Source: JACMJL01 sp963791805 (lineage in GTDB: Bacteria; Bacillota; Clostridia; Clostridiales; Clostridiaceae). Taken from it: 64,000 nucleotides of DNA. The DNA lies in the NCBI GenBank assembly GCA_963791805.1, contig CAWBTU010000006.1:248001-312000 (forward strand). The letters are read 5' to 3'. The notes beneath the pieces were generated by a model that saw only the letters and a list, made by a program, of their open reading frames with translations, was not told where the DNA came from and ran no database searches. The position numbers and the translations under genes were made by a program. Shown piece after piece: positions 52,005 through 60,519 of the stretch (within the stretch, counting starts at the first letter, position 1; each line of letters starts with the position of its first letter).

Positions 52005-52457
52005 ATGAAGAAAGAATTAACCTTAAAGAAAGTTGAAGAAAGCAATTTTATTGAGTGTTTTAATTTGAAACTTGGATATGGACAAGATAAGTTTGTATCA
52101 CATCCTATTCGTAGTTTAGCGCAGGCTTATGTATATTACAATCAATGCACACCGTTTGCAATTTATAAGGATGACATTATTGTAGGGTATGTTATGGTTA
52201 TTTATGATTATGATGAAGAAACCTATAACATTTGGCATATGATGATTGATGAAAAATTTCAAGGGAACGGTTATGGAACTAAAGCTGTGGAATTATGTAT
52301 AGATTATATTAAATCAAAACCATTTGGAAAATCAAATGATATTATATTAACTTGCAATATGGATAATTCTCATGCAATTCATATTTATGAGAAGCTAGGT
52401 TTTAAAGATACAGGGGGACGTGACGATGATGAGATAATTATGAAGTTAGTATTTTAA
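52005..52457 (+). CDS. GNAT family N-acetyltransferase (spermidine/PaiA-like)
   Basis: 150 aa. The acetyl-CoA loop is EKFQGNGYGTKAVELCI, preceded by the strand IWHMMID and followed by NMDNSHAIHIYEKLGFKDTG. ATG at 52005 follows GTGGAGG; an upstream in-frame GTG at 51939 has no site. Amine or polyamine acetylation is a likely but unproven activity. Confidence 0.9.
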   Translation: MKKELTLKKVEESNFIECFNLKLGYGQDKFVSHPIRSLAQAYVYYNQCTPFAIYKDDIIVGYVMVIYDYDEETYNIWHMMIDEKFQGNGYGTKAVELCIDYIKSKPFGKSNDIILTCNMDNSHAIHIYEKLGFKDTGGRDDDEIIMKLVF

Positions 52458-52462
52458 CTTCA

Positions 52463-52551
52463 TTTAAGAGATTGTTCGCTACGCCAAGAAAGACTAAGCA
52501 GACAATCTCTTCACATTGAGTATCAGATTGTTCCTTTTGCATTCATTCTTA
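52463..52551. mobile_element. Internally deleted copy of the MITE-like element
   Basis: AAGAGATTGTTCGCTACGCC and AGAAAGACTAAGC match the left arm of the element at 51449, then CAGACAATCTCT and GTTCCTTTTGCATTCATT match the right arm. The whole centre and the outer left end are missing. Confidence 0.75.
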
Positions 52552-52586
52552 ATAGGAGTATAGTTTTACAAAGAAAAATAAGTATT

Positions 52587-53657
52587 TTAATTTTGTGTTA
52601 ATGGTATTGTTATAAAATCTTTACTATCATAGAAAACTTTAATTTTCATGTTTTTAGAACCCTCTGGAAATTTAGCGTAGCTACATGTATGAACAATTCT
52701 ATTTTCCTTATTGAGTGCAGGAGCAGTACTAGTGAAACCTGGTACTTCAATATTGTTTTCATCAAATATTCTTGGAATCTCTATTTTTTTCTCAAGCTCC
52801 TTTGAAATAGAAAAGGTTATAGTTGTTGAAAGTGGTGTAAGAGTAATTTTATCAACAGTTATATCTTCATTTTTAAAAGTGGGAACTATTGTCTTAATAT
52901 CTGAGGAACTTATCTTGGTAACCTCAAATTCAAAATTCCAATTACCATTTATAGAAGTAGCATCATCATGTTTTTCTGAAAAATCATAATTTATATTGTT
53001 AAAATTTAACTTTACCTTGAATTTATCAGGAATTTCTCTATTAAATTGTTTTAATTCATATTTTGCTATACCTATAAAGGTGTTTTTATCGACAAACTTA
53101 CCAAGAAAGCCTTGTGTTGTAAACAGCCCTTTATAACCACTTTTATTTTCTGCAAACTTATTTTCTAAATCTTTACTATAGTCATCCTCATAGTGATCTT
53201 CAAAATCAACTCTAGCAAGTCCTCCTGAAAAAATTTGAGAGTCGAGATCATTACTTTTTTTATTTTCCTTAAAACCATCTTTGGAATTAATAACGGCACT
53301 TAAAAATAAAAAGTTTCCATCACATACTGCTTGATCTATTTTTATTGATGTATTTCCATCAGATTGCAGTGCATTTATTCCTTCAGCATAATTATTATAA
53401 TTATTGTTTTGTCCAGGATCTTTCAAGGTAACATTTTCAAATACCTTACCTAAAAAGGGTATATTATCCGCAAAGGATTGGCTAGTTAGATTAAATAAAG
53501 TTACTGAAGAAATCAATATAGCCACTGCAGCGACTTTTGCAATATTTTTCTTCTTTCTTTTCTTACGCTCTCCCCTAGATATAGCATTATCTATAACGCT
53601 ATCAATATTTTTAGGCAGGTTTATATTGTTAATATAGTCTCTATCCAATATAATCAT
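52587..53657 (-). CDS. DUF4179 family anti-sigma factor (ECF partner 2)
   Basis: 356 aa, same architecture as the protein at 45367-46482. A short cytoplasmic N-terminus has a KKKNIAKVAAVAI stop-transfer boundary, one TM is at about 42-62 (AAVAILISSVTLFNLTSQSF), and an external DUF4179 domain contains IPFLGKVFENV and a beta-rich C-terminal domain. It overlaps its sigma gene by 17 bp. The two anti-sigma sequences are clearly diverged, so the pair is an old duplication or independently acquired. Confidence 0.88.
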   Translation of the reverse strand: MIILDRDYINNINLPKNIDSVIDNAISRGERKKRKKKNIAKVAAVAILISSVTLFNLTSQSFADNIPFLGKVFENVTLKDPGQNNNYNNYAEGINALQSDGNTSIKIDQAVCDGNFLFLSAVINSKDGFKENKKSNDLDSQIFSGGLARVDFEDHYEDDYSKDLENKFAENKSGYKGLFTTQGFLGKFVDKNTFIGIAKYELKQFNREIPDKFKVKLNFNNINYDFSEKHDDATSINGNWNFEFEVTKISSSDIKTIVPTFKNEDITVDKITLTPLSTTITFSISKELEKKIEIPRIFDENNIEVPGFTSTAPALNKENRIVHTCSYAKFPEGSKNMKIKVFYDSKDFITIPLTQN

Positions 53658-54162
53658 CTCCTAACTTATCTTTTAATTTCTTCAAACTACGTCTCATGTT
53701 TGTTTTTACCGTAGCTTCTGGCATATTAACTTTTTGTGAAATATCAGATATCTTCATATCTTCTATATATCGTAGCCTTAATATTTCTGAACTTTTTTCT
53801 TTTAATTCATTTAAAGCTTCTTTTAAATCTAACTCCCGGTCTTTGTTATTTTCTATAATGTATTCTTCACAAAGATTAACATCTTCAATAAACAGAACTC
53901 TATTACGGAGTCTAATAAAATTGATGGCAGTATTTATTAAAATTTGAGTAATCCATGTCTTAAAATTTTCAGGTTTCTTTAGTTTGCTTATTGATACATA
54001 GGATTTATAAACTGTTTCATCTAAAACTTCTAGAGCATCTGTTTCATTTTTTGTATAAAGAAAGGATACTTTATATAAATAATCTTTATTTTCATGGATT
54101 AATTCCGAAAAAGCATTTTTATCTCCTTTGATAGCTCTTTTAACTTTTAATGTATCTTGCAA
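53641..54162 (-). CDS. ECF-type RNA polymerase sigma factor (pair 2)
   Basis: 173 aa, TTG start after AAGGAGGG. Region 2 is around TDALEVLDETVYKSYVSISK and FKTWITQILINTAINFIRLR; region 4 is LKEKSSEILRLRYIEDMKIS followed by DISQKVNMPEATVKTNMRRS. It is paralogous to the sigma factor at 46473-47030, and its upstream promoter motif is nearly identical. Confidence 0.93.
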   Translation of the reverse strand: MQDTLKVKRAIKGDKNAFSELIHENKDYLYKVSFLYTKNETDALEVLDETVYKSYVSISKLKKPENFKTWITQILINTAINFIRLRNRVLFIEDVNLCEEYIIENNKDRELDLKEALNELKEKSSEILRLRYIEDMKISDISQKVNMPEATVKTNMRRSLKKLKDKLGDDYIG

Positions 54163-54213
54163 GAAATTCCCTCCTTTTATTGATTTGTCAGCTGACTTTT
54201 GTTAATTACATCT

Positions 54214-54245
54214 ATTAGACAAATGAGTGTTATGGAAAGTTTCAC
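54214..54245 (-). promoter_or_regulatory. ECF-type promoter motif upstream of sigma pair 2
   Basis: On the minus strand it reads GTGAAACT-N17-GTCTAAT, matching the motif of pair 1 in both boxes and spacing. It lies 52 bp before the sigma start, so autoregulation is expected. Confidence 0.78.
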
Positions 54246-54292
54246 TATAGTAAGTATATTTTAGCATATACGTTATGAAAGTAAGGAACAAC

Positions 54293-54404
54293 ATAATATA
54301 TTTAGAATTAGCATATCTATAATTGATAAGTAATTTAGGGAATTATGTAAGGCTTTGTATTACTATAGATATACATTTATGTTATAATTTAAATTGAATA
54401 GTTA
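54293..54404 (+). repeat. 112-bp intergenic duplication, copy B
   Basis: Near-identical to 51683-51794. It is preceded by GTAAGGAACAACATAAT, a fragment of the MITE end. Downstream, TAATGGGTAG occurs twice (54408, 54463) around GACATAAT / ATTATGTC inverted arms. Confidence 0.9.
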
Positions 54405-54512
54405 ACTAATGGGTAGCTTGGACATAATTTGAGATTGAAAATTTATGATTGATTATGTCTATAATGGGTAGTTTACAATAGGCATTAAATAATATAAATG
54501 ATGTGAATAGAT

Positions 54513-54878
54513 ATGTTATTTGGACTATTTAATAGTAAGGAAAATGGTGATGAAGGTCATGATATAAAACAGTATGCAGTAGATATTTCAACAAATTTTA
54601 ATGATGAAGACAGGGAATATTTGAAGCCAATTTATACGATTAAGTATTATTCTAAATTGAATGCATCAGTTACTAAAGAAGCTATTTTTTCTAGAAATCT
54701 AGAAAGCGGGGATATTACTTTGACGCAAGCATTTTTAACGTTGGAGGAAATATTAAAGCATAGTATAGAGAATAAATTGCTCATTAATACAATGATTAAT
54801 GGGCAATGTGTATTGAGTAACGAGGAAGAAATAACAATTAATAAACTACAAGATATAGTGAAATGTTGGTTGCCATAA
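54513..54878 (+). CDS. Hypothetical protein, 121 aa
   Basis: Soluble, acidic to neutral protein starting MLFGLFNSKENGDEGHDIKQ with helix-forming C-terminal half (LTQAFLTLEEILKHSIENKL). The ribosome site is weak. No family is recognised. It sits downstream of duplication copy B among small orphan genes, a setting like that of immunity-type or accessory genes, but this is context only. Confidence 0.6.
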   Translation: MLFGLFNSKENGDEGHDIKQYAVDISTNFNDEDREYLKPIYTIKYYSKLNASVTKEAIFSRNLESGDITLTQAFLTLEEILKHSIENKLLINTMINGQCVLSNEEEITINKLQDIVKCWLP

Positions 54879-55194
54879 TCAAAGAAAATATGTTAGGTCA
54901 GATAGCCTATCAGAAATACTAAAACAATAAGGAGTAGTATAATAAAAGATTAGAGTCGGATTCTCCAATATGATATGGAAAAAGAAATAATTGACTTCTG
55001 ATTTGGCTAATAATGGGAAGGCGAAAATAAATAATTAATTTATGAGTGTTGGCAAAACAGTAGTTATATGTAATTTTGTTTAAACTTAGTGTTAGCTCAA
55101 AGTTTTTTAATTAACTATTTGATGAGCAATGGTAAGTAAGTGAAAGCTATAATAATAAATTGAGATTAATCATGTATATGAGGAGGTTATTTTA
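54879..55194 (+). other. Intergenic region, no gene recognised
   Basis: About 315 bp. The segment near 54990-55030 (ACTTCT-ATT-GGCTAATAAT-GAAG) resembles one near 58169-58205 upstream of the GNAT gene, suggesting decayed duplicated spacers. AGGAGG at the right edge serves the next gene. Confidence 0.35.
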
Positions 55195-55497
55195 TTGAAA
55201 AAATAAAGTCATTCATTTAGTGGTATATTAAGAACTTTTTCATTTTGGATTATAAATGGTACAGTAGGTTATCCATTATTGGAGGGGATTGATTACTCGT
55301 GTATATTTGAAGAACCAAGTATGATGGAACAAGCATATGCAATCTTTGCTAATGTCATCGAATTGGATGAGGATGGCAATGTAGTAAATGCAAAATATGC
55401 CGAGAAGAGAGCAGCACAATTTATAAGAAGTTATGTTGATAAAGATTATGTAGTAGAACCACCATTAGAAGGGTGGAAAGTAGAATTATATGGTTGA
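55195..55497 (+). pseudogene. DUF7677-like small protein gene with an early in-frame stop
   Basis: A strong AGGAGG site precedes TTG at 55195, but codon 4 is TAA. Past it the same frame reads SHSFSGILRTFSFWIINGTV, then GYPLLEGIDYSCIFEEPS, and runs to 55497 ending VEPPLEGWKVELYG. This looks like a complete gene of about 100 codons interrupted by one nonsense change, though a start at TTG 55279 would give a 72-residue product. The family assignment (DUF7677-like) is from memory of the EGIDYS-IFEEPS and VEPP-W-VELY blocks and is tentative. Confidence 0.6.
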
Positions 55498-55609
55498 TGG
55501 TGTAGATTAAATAATATCAGTAAGTGTGCGTGCTCTTCTTATATTGCTGAACTAATTTAAAGATAATTTAGAAAGTCTTTATTCAAAGTGTAGTGGTTAA
55601 AACTACATA

Positions 55610-55633
55610 TAGCAAGCTCAACATTGTTTCGCA
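55610..55633 (+). repeat. Short dispersed repeat TAGCAAGCTC, copy 1
   Basis: TAGCAAGCTCAACATTG then TTTCGCA; the second copy at 57383-57406 differs at four positions. Both are in spacers next to PH-like membrane protein genes. Confidence 0.6.
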
Positions 55634-55837
55634 ACCACCTCAAAGGTGCTAATTTTACTACCAAGGGGTGCTTATTTTTAATTATCCATAAAAAGTGATA
55701 GAACATGTCTAGTATGTTAAGAAGATAAGCCATTTTTATAAATGAATGATATTACACCTTTTACAGCTGGTGATAATAATGGATATTTTGTACTATATTA
55801 TAATAATATAAATTTTAAAAAGTGTGGAGAGATCACT

Positions 55838-57202
55838 ATGGAAGAAAATCAAAGAAAACCTGAGCTTCATTCGTTGCCATTTATTGTACATTCAAGCTAT
55901 AAATTTAGAATGCATGTACTCTATTTATTTATGATAACTATGTTTGTGGGATTCTCGTTTATACCTGTCAATGATTTAAGTGGGATATTCTTTAGAGTCT
56001 TGTTATTAGTATTTGGAATATTTTTTGCTTATATCTGGTTTTACACAGGAGTTATGAAAAAAGCTTATATAAAACTTACAGAAGATGAAATTTTATTTAA
56101 AACCCTTTTCGGTATTAAAAAGCTAAAGTGGACAGATATAGCTAATGTGCAGACATATTATAAGAGTAATAATTCGTTTATTGGAATAATTTCAAAGGAA
56201 AAACTGGAAAATCAAAAGGATAATTTTTTCACTTCAATATCTAATCTTTATGGAGGAGTATATTCTTTATCTATTCCATTACAATCTTTTTCTACAGCTG
56301 AACCTGAGAAATTATATGCTACAATATTTTATACATTGCAGGAAAAATATCAACAACAATGCAATGAAGAGGAAATCTCTAATGATATCATAGAAAATAA
56401 GAAAGATGAAAAGTTGGTTGAGGGCAGTGCAGTAACTGCGCTTTTTAAGACATTAATAGTATCAATGATTTCAGGAGTTATATATGGTGTACTTACTTAT
56501 TTATTAAAAGTTAATTTTCTGATTATACCTATGTTGGGTTTTTGGGGAATTTATTATGTATATTTTAAAAACTATAAGGAGAAAGGCTTTAATATTGTAT
56601 GTAGATTTTTCTTGGGTGCTTTATGTGCATTGCAATTTTTTGTTGCATTATTGGTTGTATTAATCATGTTAAATTCAAATTTAATTGAAGCGAATGGATT
56701 ATGGAGGACAATTTCTGATTGTATTGTGATTATTGTTAAACATCCAGAAAAAAATGGTATTTATTATTATTTTGCAATAATTTTCTTTTTTATAGGTGTT
56801 TTTTCTGGATACTCATCTAAGATAACTAGAAGAATGAGAAAAATTTTCATTCACAAACAAAATGGATTTTATATTAAGAGAGAAAAACGGTATGTTTCAA
56901 TTTATCTGACTGATTATGCAGAATACAATGAGAATGAAAAAAAGATTGTTTTAAGTATTAATCCCAATATATGTTTGATAGAAAAAGAGAAAAAGAATAT
57001 CTTAGCATTTTACATTTCTGAAGAAGTGGTTGATAGTTTTAATATTGATGCAAAAAATTTTGCAAGAATACTTACCAATGAAAAAATGTATTTCAAACTG
57101 GATTTGGGTGGGAATGGCGAACCGAAGCTTTACGGATATTCATGTTTATTAATTTTAAATATGAATAGACAGGTGGAAGTAATTAAATTAGAAACAGATT
57201 AA
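55838..57202 (+). CDS. Hypothetical multi-TM protein with PH-like segment
   Basis: 454 aa from ATG at 55838 (GGAGAG upstream); an earlier frame start at 55742 has no ribosome site. Two TMs are at about 25-75, then a beta-rich block with YIKLTEDEILFKTLFGIKKL and KWTDIANVQTYY, typical of bacterial PH-like domains. More helices follow between about 205 and 345 and a soluble C-terminal tail. No family is named with confidence. It is probably related in style to the proteins at 57582 and 49300. Confidence 0.75.
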   Translation: MEENQRKPELHSLPFIVHSSYKFRMHVLYLFMITMFVGFSFIPVNDLSGIFFRVLLLVFGIFFAYIWFYTGVMKKAYIKLTEDEILFKTLFGIKKLKWTDIANVQTYYKSNNSFIGIISKEKLENQKDNFFTSISNLYGGVYSLSIPLQSFSTAEPEKLYATIFYTLQEKYQQQCNEEEISNDIIENKKDEKLVEGSAVTALFKTLIVSMISGVIYGVLTYLLKVNFLIIPMLGFWGIYYVYFKNYKEKGFNIVCRFFLGALCALQFFVALLVVLIMLNSNLIEANGLWRTISDCIVIIVKHPEKNGIYYYFAIIFFFIGVFSGYSSKITRRMRKIFIHKQNGFYIKREKRYVSIYLTDYAEYNENEKKIVLSINPNICLIEKEKKNILAFYISEEVVDSFNIDAKNFARILTNEKMYFKLDLGGNGEPKLYGYSCLLILNMNRQVEVIKLETD

Positions 57203-57581
57203 TTGCTATTGTGTATCCAATTTAATAGTTAATCGAATATATTTCTATTGTATGAGGTATAAATATTTCGGAAAAATCAAGAAAAAGTGAAGGATATATG
57301 GAAAAAGCTATTAGATGGTTAGAAACATGGGATTGAGTATGTATTGAACCAACTACTTCATAAAAAGAACTTTATAGCGAAGTAGCAAGCTCATCTTTGA
57401 TTCGCATAAATGAATATGAGAACTATTTCTGTTAGCACAAGATACGGTGACAAGTATAATTATTTTTGGAGTTAATGAAAAAAGAAATTCATAATATTTC
57501 GTATAACGTTACTTAAAAAATTAAAATTATATGATGTGATATTATTTAAAAAAAGTTTAGTTAGATTAAGGAGAAAATAGA
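57203..57581 (+). other. Intergenic region with repeat and a short gene remnant
   Basis: It holds TAGCAAGCTC repeat copy 2 (57383-57406) and, near 57295, a few codons reading YMEKAIRWLETWD before TGA, which look like the end of a lost gene. No other gene is seen. Confidence 0.4.
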
Positions 57582-58079
57582 ATGAATGAGGAAGACTTAC
57601 CATATAAAATTAAGCCTGTGATAATAAAGAAAAGAATATTTATTTTTATTTTCATACTATTCATTGTGATTTTATATGCATCATTTCAGTCAGGCAAATT
57701 TGATTCAGACATGTTTATATTTCTATCAATAATGATGTTTAGTGTATTTTATATTATTTTTAGATTCACTTTCAGAAATATTTATATTAAAAGTGATGAA
57801 TTTACTTATAAAGTTTTATTGAAAAAGATAACAGTAGATTATAATAGTATCAATAAAATTTGTATATTGGTAAGGAAAAAAGAACACAACAAAAAGGTTA
57901 ACACTTATAGCTTGATTTTAGAAGGAAGTAAGAATTGGCAAATATCAACCATTGAGTTTTATAAAAGTAAAGACATCGAATTTTTTATAGATAAGATAAG
58001 TATAAAAAATCAGCAAATCGCTTTAATTTCAGATGAGTTGAAAAAGAGTTTAAGGGAAATACATTGGCCGCATAATTAG
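57582..58079 (+). CDS. Hypothetical two-TM protein with PH-like domain
   Basis: 165 aa. Two adjacent hydrophobic helices (about 18-36 and 43-62) are followed by a beta-rich domain starting RNIYIKSDEFTYKVLLKKIT and VDYNSINKICILV, the layout of small bacterial PH-domain proteins. AAGGAG lies 7 nt before the ATG. Function unknown. Confidence 0.72.
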   Translation: MNEEDLPYKIKPVIIKKRIFIFIFILFIVILYASFQSGKFDSDMFIFLSIMMFSVFYIIFRFTFRNIYIKSDEFTYKVLLKKITVDYNSINKICILVRKKEHNKKVNTYSLILEGSKNWQISTIEFYKSKDIEFFIDKISIKNQQIALISDELKKSLREIHWPHN

Positions 58080-58331
58080 TATCTATAGCAACAGGGCTTG
58101 TCAGCCAACTTCCATTCTCTGTAAGAGGCCAGGAACTTGTAGTATAATGTAATTAACCAAAATGGTTTTTAACTTCTCATTAGGCTAATAATCTGAAGCT
58201 GAAAGGTTACTTATAAATTCATCTAGGTGGAAGAGTTATTATATAGTATTTGAGAAAGTAATGTAACTATTTAAAAAAATGTAATTGATATTGATTAACT
58301 AATAATAATTTTAGATGGGAGTAGATAAAAT

Positions 58332-59186
58332 ATGTTTGATTATAAAACATTAGAAAACACAATTATGGAAACATTACATAAAACATTTTTAAATGCATTT
58401 TCCGATTATCAAGTTAAAATCGATTTGCCCTTTTGGAAGTTTCAGGGAATGCTTGAAAGACGAGGCTATGATTCAGAAGTCTCTATAGGTGCATTTGAAA
58501 ATCAGGAATTAGTGGGATTCATTTTAAATGGATTTCGAAACTGGAATGGGAAACTAACTGTGTATGACACAGGGACAGGTGTTATAGGAGAGTATAGAAA
58601 ACAAGGCGTAACAAGCAATATGCTTTTAAATATCAGAGAATTGCTTAAAGAAAAAGAAGCGGAGCAATATTTACTTGAAGTAATTCAATCCAATACATCG
58701 GCAATTCAACTTTACAAAAAACAAGGTTTTGAAATTATAAGACATTTTGCATGCTTTCAGCTAGATAAAAATAAATATAACCCCATGACAACCTACAAAG
58801 TTGAACATATTAATAAAATTGACACAACTAATTGGAAACATTTAATAGACTTTTGGGATTTCACACCATCCTGGCAAAATTCTATTGATTCAATAAATGC
58901 TGCACCAGATACATTCATATATTCTGTTGTACGTTTTGACGATACTATTGTTGGTTATGGCATTATTGATAAGAAAACAGGAGATATTCCACAAATAGCA
59001 GTAAATAAGCATTATAGGCATAAAGGGATTGCAAGAAGTATCGTTACTGATCTACTAGAAAATACAGAATCATATAAGGTTGGTGTTCTTAATGTAGATG
59101 ATCAATCAAAATCTACGAAAGATTTTTTACTGAAATTAGGATTTGAAGATGTTGTTGGTCAATATGAAATGATTTTAAAATTATAA
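58332..59186 (+). CDS. GNAT family N-acetyltransferase with two GNAT modules
   Basis: 284 aa. The N-terminal GNAT module holds TGVIGEYRKQGVTSNMLLNI and NTSAIQLYKKQGFEIIRHF. The C-terminal module is shorter, with IAVNKHYRHKGIARSIVTDL and LLKLGFEDVVGQYEM. Both acetyl-CoA pyrophosphate loops are recognisable, the first with a less canonical Q/RxxGxT form. AGATGGGAG precedes the ATG. Substrate unknown. Confidence 0.9.
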   Translation: MFDYKTLENTIMETLHKTFLNAFSDYQVKIDLPFWKFQGMLERRGYDSEVSIGAFENQELVGFILNGFRNWNGKLTVYDTGTGVIGEYRKQGVTSNMLLNIRELLKEKEAEQYLLEVIQSNTSAIQLYKKQGFEIIRHFACFQLDKNKYNPMTTYKVEHINKIDTTNWKHLIDFWDFTPSWQNSIDSINAAPDTFIYSVVRFDDTIVGYGIIDKKTGDIPQIAVNKHYRHKGIARSIVTDLLENTESYKVGVLNVDDQSKSTKDFLLKLGFEDVVGQYEMILKL

Positions 59187-59336
59187 ATTCTTTATAGAAA
59201 TATACGTATAACTTATAAAATGCTGTAATGCAACTTTCTTAAAATGTGGCTTAACTGCTGAATGCATAATGGGATTAGGAAGTGTACTACAACTTCCCAT
59301 TACCCATGCAATGGAAAGTTATTTATATATCTATAA

Positions 59337-60200
59337 TCAATCAGGAATGTTCTCCTTTAAATAATCAATAAAGTACCTGCTTGCAATAGGAATTGTTTTT
59401 AAATTATTAAAAGCAATTCCTATTGTACGTGTCACGGGTGGGTTAATCGGTATTTTTACCACATCATAGCTTATGCGTCTTAGAATTAATTCAGCTAAAA
59501 TACTTATGCCTAAGCCTTCTTCAATCATTGCAAGAACAGAATAATCATCATGAACACACATTTTGATTTTTGGATAAAGATTCTGTGCGTGGAAAGCCTC
59601 TAAAGGTTCACTGATAGCGCCTTCTTCCACAAGGAGAAAAGGTTCCGTTACAAGTTGTTTCAATGTAACGATATTCTCTTTTGCTAAAGGATGATTTTTT
59701 GGAAGAACAGCCAGAAGTTCTCCATCCTTTAAAGTGATAGTATTTAATCCTGATGCAGCGGCGGGATTGATGAACCCAAAATCCACTTCCCCTGATTTGA
59801 TCCATTGTGGAATGGTGGTATAGTCTCCTTGATGAAGAAGAAATTGTACATTAGGATACATAGTTTGAAATTCTTTTATCATATGAGGAAGCCAATGGCA
59901 GGAGATACTAGAAATAGTTCCAATCCGTATCATACCAGACTCAAGACCTTTTATTTCTTTATTTTTCTCTATCATAGCACGATAAGAAGAAGCTGCTTTT
60001 AAGATATAAGGATATAATTCTTGTCCTTCTGGAGTAAGCTTTACACCAGTTCGTGAGCGAAGCAGTAGCTTTAAAGATAACTCATCTTCTAGCGACTGGA
60101 TCATCTGGCTTATGCCTGACTGGGTATAACCTAGTACGTCTGCAGCTTTTGAAAAGCTTCCAACTTCAACAATTTTGCATAGAGCAAGGTATCGGTTCAT
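59337..60200 (-). CDS. LysR family transcriptional regulator
   Basis: 287 aa. The N-terminal winged helix is LALCKIVEVGSFSKAADVLG and YTQSGISQMIQSLEDELSLK; residues from about 90 form the periplasmic-binding-like effector domain. Divergent from the O-acetylhomoserine sulfhydrylase gene, so a role in sulfur amino acid control is likely. The start is ATG with AGGAGAC upstream. Confidence 0.93.
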   Translation of the reverse strand: MNRYLALCKIVEVGSFSKAADVLGYTQSGISQMIQSLEDELSLKLLLRSRTGVKLTPEGQELYPYILKAASSYRAMIEKNKEIKGLESGMIRIGTISSISCHWLPHMIKEFQTMYPNVQFLLHQGDYTTIPQWIKSGEVDFGFINPAAASGLNTITLKDGELLAVLPKNHPLAKENIVTLKQLVTEPFLLVEEGAISEPLEAFHAQNLYPKIKMCVHDDYSVLAMIEEGLGISILAELILRRISYDVVKIPINPPVTRTIGIAFNNLKTIPIASRYFIDYLKENIPD

Positions 60201-60267
60201 ATTATTGTCTCCTTTACATTAGGAAATCTAATATATTAATTAGAAAATCTTGTTTTACTTATATATA

Positions 60268-60287
60268 AACCTATTGTATACTGGGTT
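60268..60287. promoter_or_regulatory. Possible LysR operator in the divergent spacer
   Basis: AACCTATTGTATACTGGGTT has AACC / GGTT arms around an AT-rich centre, with T-N11-A spacing possible. It lies 68 bp from the LysR start. The rest of the 320-bp spacer shows no other clear motif. Confidence 0.35.
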
Positions 60288-60519
60288 CATATAAAAATCA
60301 ATAAAGCATTTAGATGCTAAGAAAAGTATCAGTTACTACGGTAAATGAATAGTTTAAGAACATTGGTATTGTGAGAAAACAGCTCCTATTTTTCTTAAAA
60401 TGTTCAACAACATTTAAGTATGAACTTTTATGTGTTTATTTGAAAATTAAAATTATTATATGAAATTAAGTTAATGGTAATGAAATTTTTTAATATTATA
60501 TTAAGAGAGGAAAATTAGC

